From contig CAWKOG010000020.1 in NCBI GenBank assembly GCA_963851215.1, forward strand, positions 620,001 through 684,000: a DNA stretch of 64,000 bases. Reading direction: 5' to 3'. This document shows, piece by piece, positions 9,545 through 18,955 of the stretch; within the stretch, counting starts at the first letter, position 1; every line of letters starts with the position of its first letter. The notes under the pieces are model-generated. The model saw nothing but the letters and a program-made list of their open reading frames with translations. It made no database searches and was not told the origin of the DNA. The translations under genes were made by a program, and so were the position numbers. Source of the stretch: DATKFM01 sp963851215 (GTDB lineage: Bacteria > Pseudomonadota > Alphaproteobacteria > Dongiales > Dongiaceae).

Positions 9545-10926
9545 GCCGAGCCAGGCCGCGTGCGGCGATGGAAGCGCCAGGTCAGCAGCGCCGCCGTGAC
9601 CGCAAGGCCGAGCGGCAATCCGGTGATCAGCCCGACCGGTCCGAATCCCAGCGGAAAGCCCAGCAGATAGCCGCCGGAAAATCCCAGCACCCAGTAGCCG
9701 ATGACGGTCATGATCGACGGAATGAGCGTGTCCTCCAGGCCGCGCAATGCATTGGCGGCGGCAACTTGCATGCCGTCGACGATCTGGAACAGCGCGGTGA
9801 CGAACAGCAGCTGTCCGGCCAGGGCGACAACCGCGCTGTTTGCGGGATCGGATGTATCCAAATAGAGATGCACCACATAGCCGGGGAAACTGAGCATGAA
9901 CAGCATCACCAGCGTCATGTAGCCGACATTCATGCCGATGGCGACGAATCCGGCCTGCCTTGCCGTGGCCATGCTCCCGGCGCCGCGCTCGTGGGCGACG
10001 CGGATCGCCACGGCCTGGGCGATCGCCGCCGGGACCATGTAGAGGAAGTTGATCAGGCTCATGACGATCTGGTTGGCGGCCAGCGGCACGGGGCCCATGA
10101 TCCCCATCATCACCTGCACCGCCGTGAACAGGCCCGCCTCCATTGCCGTCATGACCCCGACGGGAAGTCCGAGGCGGAAAATACGGGCGCAGAGCGTCCA
10201 GTCCAGCCGCGCGCTCGCGCGCAGCAGATTGTAGCCTTTTAGAGATGGCGCCACGCCGACGATCGCAGCCTGCGCCAGGAACATGAGCCAGCACACGATG
10301 CTGGTGCCGATGCCCGCCCCGCCGATGCCCAGCCCCGGCCAGTCGCCGATGCCATGGACCAGGATCAACACCACCACGAAATTTAGCGCGAGCGCCGCAA
10401 TGGTAATCGCCATCAGCGAACTGGTGCGCGCCAGCGCCGTCGCGAAACAGCGCAGATTGCTGAACAGCATGTAAGGCAGGATGCTGAATGCCAGCGCTTG
10501 TGAATAGGGCCGCGAGGCCTCGATCACCTCCGGATCCTGACCGAGCCATGGCAGCAGGTCCGGCAGATACCAGCCCAATGCCGTTCCGGGAATTGACAGG
10601 ATGACGGAAACCCAGAAACCCTGGCCGACGGCCGCGCTGACCTGCGCCCGGTCGCCGGCGCCGTGGCCGCTCGCCGCCAGCACGCTGACCACCGAGGCGA
10701 TGCTCATGCAGACGAAGAGGATGCTGAACAGGATCGCGGTGATGAGCCCGACCGCCGCTATCGATATGGTGCCGAGCCGGCCAACGATCGCCAGATCGGT
10801 GAGGTTCATGCCCATTTCCGCCAGAAAGCCGGCAGCCAACGGCGCAGAGATATGTATGAGCCTGCCGCTCTCCTGACGGATGGACAGGACCGGCGTTGCA
10901 GTTGGGGCGGGAGTGGCGCGATTCAT
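9541..10926 (-). CDS. MATE family efflux transporter
   Basis: A 461-residue inner-membrane protein with about 12 hydrophobic helices in two related halves, the layout of NorM-type multidrug and toxin extrusion carriers. These exchange cationic drugs for Na+ or H+. Recognisable spots are MNLTDLAIVGRLG in helix 1, and ANQIVMSLINFLYMVPAAIAQ in the second half. It sits between dxs (45 bases upstream) and tlyA (4-base overlap) in an operon otherwise devoted to isoprenoid synthesis and rRNA modification. Substrate is unknown. Confidence 0.9.
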   Translation of the reverse strand: MNRATPAPTATPVLSIRQESGRLIHISAPLAAGFLAEMGMNLTDLAIVGRLGTISIAAVGLITAILFSILFVCMSIASVVSVLAASGHGAGDRAQVSAAVGQGFWVSVILSIPGTALGWYLPDLLPWLGQDPEVIEASRPYSQALAFSILPYMLFSNLRCFATALARTSSLMAITIAALALNFVVVLILVHGIGDWPGLGIGGAGIGTSIVCWLMFLAQAAIVGVAPSLKGYNLLRASARLDWTLCARIFRLGLPVGVMTAMEAGLFTAVQVMMGIMGPVPLAANQIVMSLINFLYMVPAAIAQAVAIRVAHERGAGSMATARQAGFVAIGMNVGYMTLVMLFMLSFPGYVVHLYLDTSDPANSAVVALAGQLLFVTALFQIVDGMQVAAANALRGLEDTLIPSIMTVIGYWVLGFSGGYLLGFPLGFGPVGLITGLPLGLAVTAALLTWRFHRRTRPGSA

Positions 10927-10971
10927 CTGAAGATACCGGCGTGCGGCGCCGGTCCGGCGCCGCCAGCCGCG

Positions 10972-12894
10972 CTAAGCTCGCGCGGGCTTCTTACTGACGG
11001 CGCGCCCGAGAGCCTGCAGCGCCGTATCGACGATGTTCCGGGCATTGAGACCGGCCTGGTCGTACTGCTTCTCCGGCTTCTCGTGATCGATGAAGATATC
11101 CGGCAGGGTCATGGGCCGGACCCGCAGACCGCGGTCGAGCTGCCCGGTCAGCGCCAGGTGCTGCAGCACATGACTGGCGAAGCCCCCGATGGCGCCCTCT
11201 TCGATGGTGATCAGCACCTCATGCTCGCGCGCCAGCCGCGTGACCAGATCGCCGTCCAGCGGCTTGCAGAAACGGGCATCCGCCACCGTCGTCGACAGGC
11301 CGCGGGCATTCAGATCCTCCGCCGCCCTCATGCATTCGCCCAGCCGCGTGCCGAAGGACAGCAGCGCCACCTTGGTGCCCTCGCTGATGATGCGGCCCTT
11401 GCCGATCTCCAGCGGCACGCCGCGCTGCGGCATCTCCACGCCGACGCCGTCGCCGCGCGGATAGCGGAAGGCGCTGGGCCGGTCGTCGATCGCCGCCGCC
11501 GTTGCCACCATATGGACCAGCTCAGCCTCGTCCGCCGCCGCCATGACCACGAAGCCCGGCAGGCAGGCGAGATAGGTCACATCGAAGGAACCCGCGTGGG
11601 TGGCGCCGTCGGCGCCCACCAGCCCGGCGCGGTCGATGGCAAAGCGCACCGGTAGCTTCTGGATCGCCACGTCATGCACCACCTGATCGTAGGCGCGCTG
11701 CAGGAACGTGGAATAGATCGCGGCGAACGGCTTGTATCCCTCTGTCGCCAAACCCGCGGCAAAAGTCACGCCATGCTGCTCGGCGATTCCGACATCGAAG
11801 CAGCGCGCCGGAAAGCGCTTGGCGAAGATATCGAGACCGGTGCCCGAGGGCATCGCCGCATTGACGGCGACGATCTTCGGGTCGTGCTCGGCCTCCTGCA
11901 CCAGCGCCTGGGCGAAAACCTTTGTATAGGACGGCGCGTTTGAAGGCGGCTTCACCTGGGCGCCGGTGATGACGTCGAACTTGGTGACGCCGTGATATTT
12001 GTCCGGCGACTTCTCGGCGGGCGGATAGCCATGGCCTTTCTTGGTCACCACATGGACCAGGATCGGGCCTTCATCAACGGCATCCCGCACATTGCGCAGC
12101 ACGGGGATGAGGTGATCCAGATTATGGCCGTCGATCGGGCCGACATAGTAGAAGCCCAGCTCCTCGAACAGCGTGCCGCCGGTGACGATGCCGCGCGCAT
12201 ACTCCTCCGCCCGGCGCGCCGCGATTTTCAGCGGCTCCGGCAGATGCTTGGTGAACTCCTTGCCGATATGGCGGATGGATTGATAGGGCTTCGACGACAG
12301 CAGCCGCGACAGATAGGCGCTCATCGCGCCCACCGGCGGCGCGATCGACATGTCGTTGTCGTTCAGCACGACGATCAGCCGGCTGTCCATCGCCCCGGCA
12401 TTGTTCATCGCCTCATAGGCCATGCCGGCGCTCATGGAGCCGTCGCCGATGACCGCGACCACGTGATTCCGGCGGCCGGACAGATCCCGCGCCACCGCCA
12501 TGCCGAGGCCGGCTGATATCGACGTCGAGCTATGGGCCGCGCCGAACGGGTCGTATTCGCTCTCAACGCGGCGGGTGAAGCCCGACAAGCCGCCGCCCTG
12601 GCGCAGCGTGCGGATGCGGTCGCGCCGGCCGGTCAGAACCTTATGCGGATAGGCCTGATGCCCCACATCCCAGATCAGCCGGTCGTCTGGCGTCTCGAAT
12701 AGATAGTGCAGCGCCACCGTCAGCTCGATCACGCCGAGGCCGGCGCCGAGATGGCCGCCGGTGATGGACACCGCATCGATGACTTCCGTGCGCAGCTCGT
12801 CCGCCACCTGCCGCAACTGGCGCACGTCCAGCTTCCGCAGATCGGCGGGGATGTGGATCTCGTCCAACAACGGCGTCTTGCTCTGCGGTGCCAT
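10972..12894 (-). CDS. dxs: 1-Deoxy-D-xylulose-5-phosphate synthase
   Basis: A 640-residue thiamine diphosphate enzyme that condenses pyruvate and glyceraldehyde 3-phosphate, the first step of the MEP isoprenoid pathway. Visible signatures are WDVGHQAYPHKVLTGR, the ThDP motif GDGSMSAGMAYEAMN, the catalytic region FDVGIAEQHGVTFAAG and FRYPRG near the C-terminal domain. I chose ATG 12894 (MAPQSKTPLLDEI), as it follows the ispA stop by 14 bases and matches the family start. It forms an operon with xseB and ispA upstream. Confidence 0.97.
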   Translation of the reverse strand: MAPQSKTPLLDEIHIPADLRKLDVRQLRQVADELRTEVIDAVSITGGHLGAGLGVIELTVALHYLFETPDDRLIWDVGHQAYPHKVLTGRRDRIRTLRQGGGLSGFTRRVESEYDPFGAAHSSTSISAGLGMAVARDLSGRRNHVVAVIGDGSMSAGMAYEAMNNAGAMDSRLIVVLNDNDMSIAPPVGAMSAYLSRLLSSKPYQSIRHIGKEFTKHLPEPLKIAARRAEEYARGIVTGGTLFEELGFYYVGPIDGHNLDHLIPVLRNVRDAVDEGPILVHVVTKKGHGYPPAEKSPDKYHGVTKFDVITGAQVKPPSNAPSYTKVFAQALVQEAEHDPKIVAVNAAMPSGTGLDIFAKRFPARCFDVGIAEQHGVTFAAGLATEGYKPFAAIYSTFLQRAYDQVVHDVAIQKLPVRFAIDRAGLVGADGATHAGSFDVTYLACLPGFVVMAAADEAELVHMVATAAAIDDRPSAFRYPRGDGVGVEMPQRGVPLEIGKGRIISEGTKVALLSFGTRLGECMRAAEDLNARGLSTTVADARFCKPLDGDLVTRLAREHEVLITIEEGAIGGFASHVLQHLALTGQLDRGLRVRPMTLPDIFIDHEKPEKQYDQAGLNARNIVDTALQALGRAVSKKPARA

Positions 12895-12908
12895 CGCTCG
12901 GTCCCCGC

Positions 12909-13802
12909 CTAGGAGCGCCGGTCGACGACGAACTGCGCCATCTCGCACAGCAGGTCAGCGCGATTGCTGAATTGTGCCAAGCGATCGGCGGCATGCCCCG
13001 CCAGCTCCTGCGCCCGCTTGCGCGCGCCCTCGACGCCCAGCAGCGACACGAAGGTCGCCTTGCCCGCAGCCTGATCCCGCCCGACCGGCTTGCCGGTGAC
13101 GTCCTCGCTGCTCTCGATGTCCAGGAGGTCGTCGGCGATCTGGAACGCCAGGCCCAGATCCCGTGCATAGTCGCGCAGCGCCCGGTGCGCGTCCGCCGGC
13201 GCCTGGCCGAGGATCGGTCCGGCGACGCAGGAGAATTCGATGATGGCGCCGGTCTTCAGCGCCTGCAGCCTGGTGATCGCCGGCAGATCGAGCTCGGCGT
13301 TCTCCGCCTCCAGATCGATCATCTGGCCGCCCACCATGCCGGCGGCGCCGCCGGCCTTCGCCAGCGCGAGCACAAGTTCCGACCGCACCAACGGATTTGC
13401 ATGCGTGGCCGGATCGGCCAGCACCTCGAATGCCATAGTAAGGAGTCCGTCGCCAGCCAGGATCGAGGTCGCCTCGTCGAACTGCCGGTGCACCGACGGC
13501 CGGCCGCGGCGCAGATCTGCGTCGTCCATCGCCGGCAAATCGTCATGGGCCAGACTGTAGCAATGCAGCATCTCGATCGCCGCCGCCACGCGCAGCGCGC
13601 TTGCATCCGCGACGTCGAACAGCTTGGCGCTGTGACGCACCAGGAACGGTCGGATGCGTTTGCCGCCGCCCATCACGGCATAGCGCATGGCCTCGACGAC
13701 GCGCCGCTCGGCCGTCGTCACCGGCGGCAGCAGGCGGTCGAGCATCTGATTGACCGCCGTGGCGGTCTCGGCAAGCGCGGCTTCCAGTCGTTTCACGGTC
13801 AC
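12909..13802 (-). CDS. ispA: Farnesyl diphosphate synthase
   Basis: A 297-residue all-helical short-chain prenyltransferase that adds isopentenyl units to DMAPP/GPP to make farnesyl diphosphate. The first Asp-rich motif DDLPAMD lies at 87-93 and the second (ADDLLD) near residue 222, with GGGKRIRP at 45-52. It starts with GTG immediately after the xseB stop, with no gap, so the two are coupled. With dxs downstream it links precursor supply and chain elongation. Confidence 0.95.
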   Translation of the reverse strand: MTVKRLEAALAETATAVNQMLDRLLPPVTTAERRVVEAMRYAVMGGGKRIRPFLVRHSAKLFDVADASALRVAAAIEMLHCYSLAHDDLPAMDDADLRRGRPSVHRQFDEATSILAGDGLLTMAFEVLADPATHANPLVRSELVLALAKAGGAAGMVGGQMIDLEAENAELDLPAITRLQALKTGAIIEFSCVAGPILGQAPADAHRALRDYARDLGLAFQIADDLLDIESSEDVTGKPVGRDQAAGKATFVSLLGVEGARKRAQELAGHAADRLAQFSNRADLLCEMAQFVVDRRS

Positions 13803-14054
13803 TCAGTCCAGCTTGGCGGATTCTTTGCCGATGGTCCCGTCAGCGCTCAGAACGATCTTCTCGACCTTGAGCTGCGCTTCCTGCAGCTTCGCTTCGCAAT
13901 GGCGCTTCAGGTCGACCCCCCTCTTATAGGCGCTGATGGCATCGTCGAGCTTGCTGTCGCCCTTCTCCAGGGACTTCACCAGCTTTTGCAACTCGGCCAG
14001 CGCGTCCTCGAAGTTCATCTTGGCGATATCAGGTGGTATCTTGTCCTCGGCCAT
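13803..14054 (-). CDS. xseB: Exodeoxyribonuclease VII small subunit
   Basis: An 83-residue helical protein with the XseB signature FEDALAELQKLVKSLEKG followed by LDDAISAYKRGVDLKRHCE. XseB subunits assemble on the XseA nuclease, which degrades single-stranded DNA. ATG 14054 has a GAGGGGA ribosome site; an upstream in-frame start has none. xseA is not in the window. The association with ispA and dxs is conserved in many proteobacteria. Confidence 0.95.
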   Translation of the reverse strand: MAEDKIPPDIAKMNFEDALAELQKLVKSLEKGDSKLDDAISAYKRGVDLKRHCEAKLQEAQLKVEKIVLSADGTIGKESAKLD

Positions 14055-14162
14055 AGCGTCCCCTCGATTGATCCGCGCCCTGCCGCCGCTGGACAACTCG
14101 ACGGACGCGATAATATTCATGCGGGACCCCGCCAGCAAGGGTAGCCAACTCCTTGCAACGGC

Positions 14163-15086
14163 TCAGGACATCAGCGTCCGGACATGGGCGGCGGCGCTGT
14201 CGGCCAGCGCTTCCAGATCATAGCCGCCTTCCAGGGTGGAGACGATTCGGCCGCCGCAGCTTTGCCGCGCGACAGCCATCAATTCGACCGTCGCCCAGGC
14301 GAAATCCTCGGTCTCCAGTTCCAGACCGGCCAGGGGGTCGCGGCGATGGGCATCGAAGCCGGCGGAGATCAGCAGCAGCTCGGGCGCGAAAGTCCGCAGC
14401 GCCGGCAGCACGATACCGTCGAAGGCCGCTCGGAACTGCTCCGACCCGGCGCCTAGCGGCAACGGCGCATTGCAGATATTGCCGACGCCGGTCTCGCTCC
14501 GGGCACCCGTGCCGGGATAGAGCGGCCACTGATGGGTCGAGCCGTAGAACAGCTCGCTCTCGGACTCGAACATATGCTGCGTGCCGTTGCCGTGATGCAC
14601 GTCGAAGTCGATGACCGCGATCCGCCCCAGGCCGTGTTTCGCCCGCGCGTGATAGGCGCCGACAGCCACGTTGTTGAACAGGCAGAACCCCATCGGCCGG
14701 TCCGCCTCGGCATGATGCCCCGGCGGCCGCACGGCGCAAAACGCGTTGTCGGCCTCGCCGTCGATCACCGCATCGACGGCGGCGACGACGGCGCCGGCCG
14801 CGCGCAGCGCCGCCTCGCCCGATCCGGGCGACATCACCGTGTCGGCATCGGCGCGGACGTGGCCGGACTTCGGCACCGCCTTGAGCACGGCATCCACATA
14901 GTCGCGGTCATGGGCCAGCGCGATCTGCTCGCGGCTTGCCTCCGGTGCCTCGATCCGTGTCAGCGAATGGAACTCCGGCGCGGCCAATGCGTTAAGAATC
15001 ACTTCCAGCCGTGCGATGCGTTCCGGATGCCCGCGGCCGGTATCGTGGTTAAGGCAGGCGTTGTGGCTGTAAAGCAACGTCGTCAT
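14163..15086 (-). CDS. Histone deacetylase family (zinc amidohydrolase)
   Basis: A 307-residue arginase/deacetylase-fold protein. Zinc and catalytic motifs are easy to see: RPPGHHAEADRPMGFCLFNN with the paired His, IDFDVHHGNGTQ with Asp and His metal ligands, and SAGFDAHRRDPL with a third Asp. Bacterial members act on acetylpolyamines, acetoin-related substrates or acetylated proteins; substrate cannot be told from sequence. It heads the xseB/ispA/dxs operon and this adjacency is conserved in alphaproteobacteria. ATG 15086 begins directly at the fold (MTTLLYSHNACLNHDTG). Confidence 0.9.
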   Translation of the reverse strand: MTTLLYSHNACLNHDTGRGHPERIARLEVILNALAAPEFHSLTRIEAPEASREQIALAHDRDYVDAVLKAVPKSGHVRADADTVMSPGSGEAALRAAGAVVAAVDAVIDGEADNAFCAVRPPGHHAEADRPMGFCLFNNVAVGAYHARAKHGLGRIAVIDFDVHHGNGTQHMFESESELFYGSTHQWPLYPGTGARSETGVGNICNAPLPLGAGSEQFRAAFDGIVLPALRTFAPELLLISAGFDAHRRDPLAGLELETEDFAWATVELMAVARQSCGGRIVSTLEGGYDLEALADSAAAHVRTLMS

Positions 15087-15322
15087 GGGGATAAATTCTT
15101 CCACGCCGTCGCCCTGCGACGGCAAGCCTTGGTTAAGTCTTGTCAAGAAAACGCCGAATTTGCCAGCAGAAATGCTCCCTTAGCACTTCTCTGCTTCTAT
15201 CACGCCGCTGTGTGACGTCCGCCACTTCAATTCGCCCCCGGCGTGATTATTCTTTTGGGGAGTACGGGGCGAATACCTATACAATATAGATCAAATTACA
15301 GCCGATCGGAGCTGACCTCATC

Positions 15323-17098
15323 ATGCGCGCTCACTCTCTTGCGACAACGGCCCGGCGGTCGGGTCTTCAGTTGCGCCTGCGCTGGACCGCGGCCTTGGCC
15401 CTGTGCCTGGGCTGCGTCGCCAGTGCCGCTGTTGCGAACGATTCGCTGCCGGCCGATACGGCCGTCATCGCCGCGGCCGTGCCCGGTCAGTTCATTGCGG
15501 CGCCGATCGAGTTGTCGCTGGCCGATCCAATTCGCACGCTCCTGGCGCGCAGCGATTCGCTGCCGGCTGCCGCAAGCTTCACCGAGCTGACGCAGCTGCG
15601 CGAGTTCTATGCCGCCCGCAACTACGAGCCCGTCTGGGTGCATGGCGCGAGTCCGCTGCTGCAGGTCGATGCCATGCTGGCGGAGATGCGCGGCTTCGAC
15701 ATGCAGAGTCCGGTGGACCTGGCGCCGATCCTGTCGGCCATCGAGGCACGCCGCTTGTCACCCTTGCCGGCGCAGATGGCCGAGCTCGACTGGTCGCTGT
15801 CCCTGTCGCTGCTGCGCGGCGCCATCGATCCGGCCGATCCCCTGGCGACTGGGCCGCATCCCCAGGCGCTGACGGCCGTCGCCACGGCGAAGGACGCCCT
15901 GGCGGTGGTTGCGCAGTGGCTGCCCAGCGATCCCGGCTTCTGGCAGTTGCGCCAGGCGGTCGACAGTTATCAGCATCTCGCCGCCGCCGGCGGCTGGCCG
16001 GTCGGCATCACCGGCAAGGATAAAGAGGACTTCGCCTTCGGCGTGCGCAGCGAGCAGATCGCGCTACTGCGCGAGCGGCTGGCGGTGACCGGCGACTATG
16101 CCGCGCCGACCGTGGCAGTCGCCACGACAATGCCGGCCCCCATCGATCCCAGGGGCGTCGAACTCACAGGGATCGCCCCGGCCGCGGGCGCGCCCGATCC
16201 GATGGTGATGGATCTGGCGCTGATCGAGGGCGTCAAGCACTTCCAGACCCGCCACGGCCTGTTCGCTGACGGCGTAGTCGGCAAGTTGACCCTGGATGCG
16301 CTGAACGAGCCGGTGGAAAGCCGCCTGCGCACGATGATGATCAATCTCCGCCGCCTGCAGCTCGCCGACCGCAAGCTCGGCGCCGACTATGTAATGGTCA
16401 ACATCGCCGGCCAGCAGATGAAGCTGGTGCGCAACGGCATGACCAAGATGACGTCGGACGTGATCGTCGGCACGGTCGAACACCGCACGCCGGAAGTGGA
16501 CAGCGCGATCAACCGCATCGAATTCAACCCGGTCTGGTACGTGCCCACCAGCATCCAGAGCAAGGAGCTGCTGCCCAAGATCCAGGAAGACTCGACTTAC
16601 ATCGCGTCGCAGAACTTCCGCGTCTTCGACACCGCGACCGGGCAGCATATCGATCCGGCGACCGTCAACTGGCACAGCGACGACGCCAAGAGCGGCCGCT
16701 ACAAGCTGCGCCAGGCCCCGGGCAGCGGCAATGCGCTGGGCGCGGTCAAGTTCCTGTTCCCGAACCCGTACGACGTCTATATGCACGACACCAACAAGCC
16801 ATCGCTGTTCGCCAAGCAGGTGCGCACCCTCAGCCATGGTTGCGTGCGCCTGTCGGACGCGCGCGGCTTTGCCGAAGCCATCCTGGCCACCGACCCGGCT
16901 TGGAGTCGCGAGCGCATCGACGCCATCCTGCAAAAGGGCACCAACCGCTCGGTCACGCTGGACAATCCGCTTCCCGTGCATCTGGTTTACCAGACCGCCT
17001 GGATCGGCGAGCAGGGCGAGATCGAGTTCCGCAACGACATCTACGGCCGCGACAAGCGCATTGCCGAAGAGATGAAGATCGCGCTGGCGACACCATAG
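15323..17098 (+). CDS. L,D-transpeptidase (YcbB/LdtD-like) with peptidoglycan-binding domain
   Basis: A 591-residue exported enzyme that forms 3-3 cross-links in peptidoglycan or attaches proteins to it. Residues 1-37 look like a signal peptide, with a basic start and then ALALCLGCVASAAVA. A peptidoglycan-binding helix bundle lies around 290-335 (VKHFQTRHGLFADGVVGKLT), then the YkuD catalytic domain from ~355. Its active site is SHGCVR at 504-509, with Cys507. The long N-terminal region and the capping insert place it in the YcbB subgroup. An intrinsic terminator follows at 17127. Confidence 0.92.
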   Translation: MRAHSLATTARRSGLQLRLRWTAALALCLGCVASAAVANDSLPADTAVIAAAVPGQFIAAPIELSLADPIRTLLARSDSLPAAASFTELTQLREFYAARNYEPVWVHGASPLLQVDAMLAEMRGFDMQSPVDLAPILSAIEARRLSPLPAQMAELDWSLSLSLLRGAIDPADPLATGPHPQALTAVATAKDALAVVAQWLPSDPGFWQLRQAVDSYQHLAAAGGWPVGITGKDKEDFAFGVRSEQIALLRERLAVTGDYAAPTVAVATTMPAPIDPRGVELTGIAPAAGAPDPMVMDLALIEGVKHFQTRHGLFADGVVGKLTLDALNEPVESRLRTMMINLRRLQLADRKLGADYVMVNIAGQQMKLVRNGMTKMTSDVIVGTVEHRTPEVDSAINRIEFNPVWYVPTSIQSKELLPKIQEDSTYIASQNFRVFDTATGQHIDPATVNWHSDDAKSGRYKLRQAPGSGNALGAVKFLFPNPYDVYMHDTNKPSLFAKQVRTLSHGCVRLSDARGFAEAILATDPAWSRERIDAILQKGTNRSVTLDNPLPVHLVYQTAWIGEQGEIEFRNDIYGRDKRIAEEMKIALATP

Positions 17099-17126
17099 TC
17101 CCAAGGTAGATCGCCATCGCTACAGA

Positions 17127-17158
17127 AGCCCGCCGCGGCAACGCCCGGCGGGCTTTTC
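17127..17158 (+). terminator. Rho-independent terminator after the L,D-transpeptidase
   Basis: A 9-bp GC-rich stem (AGCCCGCCG with CGGCGGGCT) with a 10-base loop is followed by a TTTT tract. It lies 29 bases after the transpeptidase stop on the same strand. Confidence 0.85.
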
Positions 17159-17205
17159 GTTGCGCCTCATAGCCCTTATCATCGCCGCCGCAACAACCGG
17201 ACGGA

Positions 17206-18006
17206 ATGCCTATGTCCCTGCAGATCGCCGAACGTTGGTTCGAGACGCGCCGCATCGGCGACGACATCACCCTGCTCTGGGAGCCCCATGTCATCCCGCT
17301 CATGCGTTGCAATATCTGGCATCTGCGCGGCCGCGACCGCGATCTGCTGATCGACACCGGCATGGGCATCATGAGCCTGCGGGAAGCCATCGCGCCGCTG
17401 ATCGACAAGCCGGTCACGGCCGTCGCCACCCATACCCACGCCGATCATGTGGGCAGCCATCATGAATTCGACGATTGCCTGGTGCATCGCCTGGAGGCGG
17501 GCTGTCTTGCCGAGCCGACGCCGCGCAGCACCCTCGTGACCTCGGAGTTCGCCGATGGCGAAGTGAAGATGCTGCGCATGGCCGGCTACGATGTCGGCGA
17601 GACCTTGATCACCGCCTTGCCCCATGCCGGATATACGCTCGCCAGCTACAGCGTGCGCCCGGCGCGGCCGACGCGCATCGTCGAGGAAGGCCACATCGTC
17701 GACCTCGGCGACCGCAGCTTCGAGGTGCTGCATCTGCCCGGCCATTCCCCCGGCAGCATGGGCCTGTGGGAGAAGCGCACGGGCACGCTGTTCTCCGGCG
17801 ACGCCATCTATGATGGTCCGCTGCTGGACGAGCTGGAGGACTCAAATATTAACGACTACATCCGCACCATGCGCCGCCTGCGGGAGTTGCCGGTGCGCGT
17901 CGTGCATGCCGGCCATGATCCCAGCTTCGGCCGCGACAGACTGATCGAGTTGGTGGATCGCTATCTGGCGCGGCGGGATCCTGGCTATGCCGCTCCGGCC
18001 GCCTGA
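17206..18006 (+). CDS. MBL-fold metallo-hydrolase
   Basis: A 266-residue metallo-beta-lactamase-fold protein. The di-metal motif THTHADH is at residues 75-81, the further His in HLPGHSPGSMG, the bridging Asp in LFSGDAIYDG, and the last His in HAGHDPSF. The family includes glyoxalase II, lactonases and other hydrolases; no substrate-specific feature is visible. A second ATG (17212) is equally possible. It converges with the EamA transporter gene, the two coding ends overlapping by 22 bases. Confidence 0.85.
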   Translation: MPMSLQIAERWFETRRIGDDITLLWEPHVIPLMRCNIWHLRGRDRDLLIDTGMGIMSLREAIAPLIDKPVTAVATHTHADHVGSHHEFDDCLVHRLEAGCLAEPTPRSTLVTSEFADGEVKMLRMAGYDVGETLITALPHAGYTLASYSVRPARPTRIVEEGHIVDLGDRSFEVLHLPGHSPGSMGLWEKRTGTLFSGDAIYDGPLLDELEDSNINDYIRTMRRLRELPVRVVHAGHDPSFGRDRLIELVDRYLARRDPGYAAPAA

Positions 18007-18941
18007 TTGCGCCGCGCAGCCCGCAACGTGCGCAGCTGCGCATAGAGGACGCCGCCGATAATCAGCAGACCGCCCAGCATCTGACCCGTGCTTGGCGGCG
18101 CGCCCAGCCAGATCAACGTAATCAGGACCGCGACGATCGGAATCAGGTTGCCATACATCGAGGCGACGACGACGCCGGTGCGGCTCACGCCGAAATTCCA
18201 CAAGAAGTTTCCCAGCCCCACCGACAGGCTGCCCATATAGACGATGATCAGGACATTGGCCCAGCCGAAGTCCAGATGGACGCTGTTGAGGCCGCTCCAG
18301 AAAGCGCCCAGCCACACGACAGCGAGGCCCACAAGACCCGAAAAAGATGTCAGCCCGGTGATGTGAAGCTGCGAATAGCCGCGCAGCCAATGCTGCGCCA
18401 TGATCGAGTACCAGGTGAAGGCGACGTTGGCGCCGATCATCAGCAATTCACCGCCCCGTATGCCGAAACCGCCAGCCGCTGCCCCCATGTCCGGGCTATC
18501 GAAGCTGGCGATCAGCCCGCCGGCGGTGGACAGCACCGTGCCGACGACAATCCCGGGCATCAGCGGCAACCGCTGCACCAGCCGCGCCGTGATCGCCGAG
18601 GTGATAGGATTGGTCGCCGCCACGATCGCCGCCGATACACCGCTGGAGAAGTGCACCCCCAGCGTGGTCAAGATCGACGATAGCGTCATGCCGATCAGGC
18701 CAAGATACCAAAGATGCCGCCAGGGCAGCCGGCCGTGAATCGGCACGACCCTCTCCCGCAGGGTCAACACTGCCAGCAATGTGACGACAGCGAGAAAATG
18801 CCGGCCGATCGTGGCCGACATCGGATCCCAGGTCTTGAGCAAGAACTCCAGCAACGGAAAGAACGAGCCCCACATCATGATCATCACCACCATGCCCAGG
18901 TTGGCGATGACGAGCGCTCGTACTGTGGGCCGCTGCTCCAT
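17985..18941 (-). CDS. EamA/DMT superfamily transporter
   Basis: A 318-residue inner-membrane protein with ten hydrophobic segments in two EamA repeats, typical of the drug/metabolite transporters that export amino acids or other small metabolites. ATG 18941 lies 14 bases after the stop of the upstream transaminase gene, so the two are probably co-transcribed; an in-frame start further up would overlap that gene. The pairing hints at export or uptake of an amino compound or keto acid, but this is position only. Confidence 0.85.
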   Translation of the reverse strand: MEQRPTVRALVIANLGMVVMIMMWGSFFPLLEFLLKTWDPMSATIGRHFLAVVTLLAVLTLRERVVPIHGRLPWRHLWYLGLIGMTLSSILTTLGVHFSSGVSAAIVAATNPITSAITARLVQRLPLMPGIVVGTVLSTAGGLIASFDSPDMGAAAGGFGIRGGELLMIGANVAFTWYSIMAQHWLRGYSQLHITGLTSFSGLVGLAVVWLGAFWSGLNSVHLDFGWANVLIIVYMGSLSVGLGNFLWNFGVSRTGVVVASMYGNLIPIVAVLITLIWLGAPPSTGQMLGGLLIIGGVLYAQLRTLRAARRNQAAGAA

Positions 18942-18955
18942 GGGAGGGTTGATCG

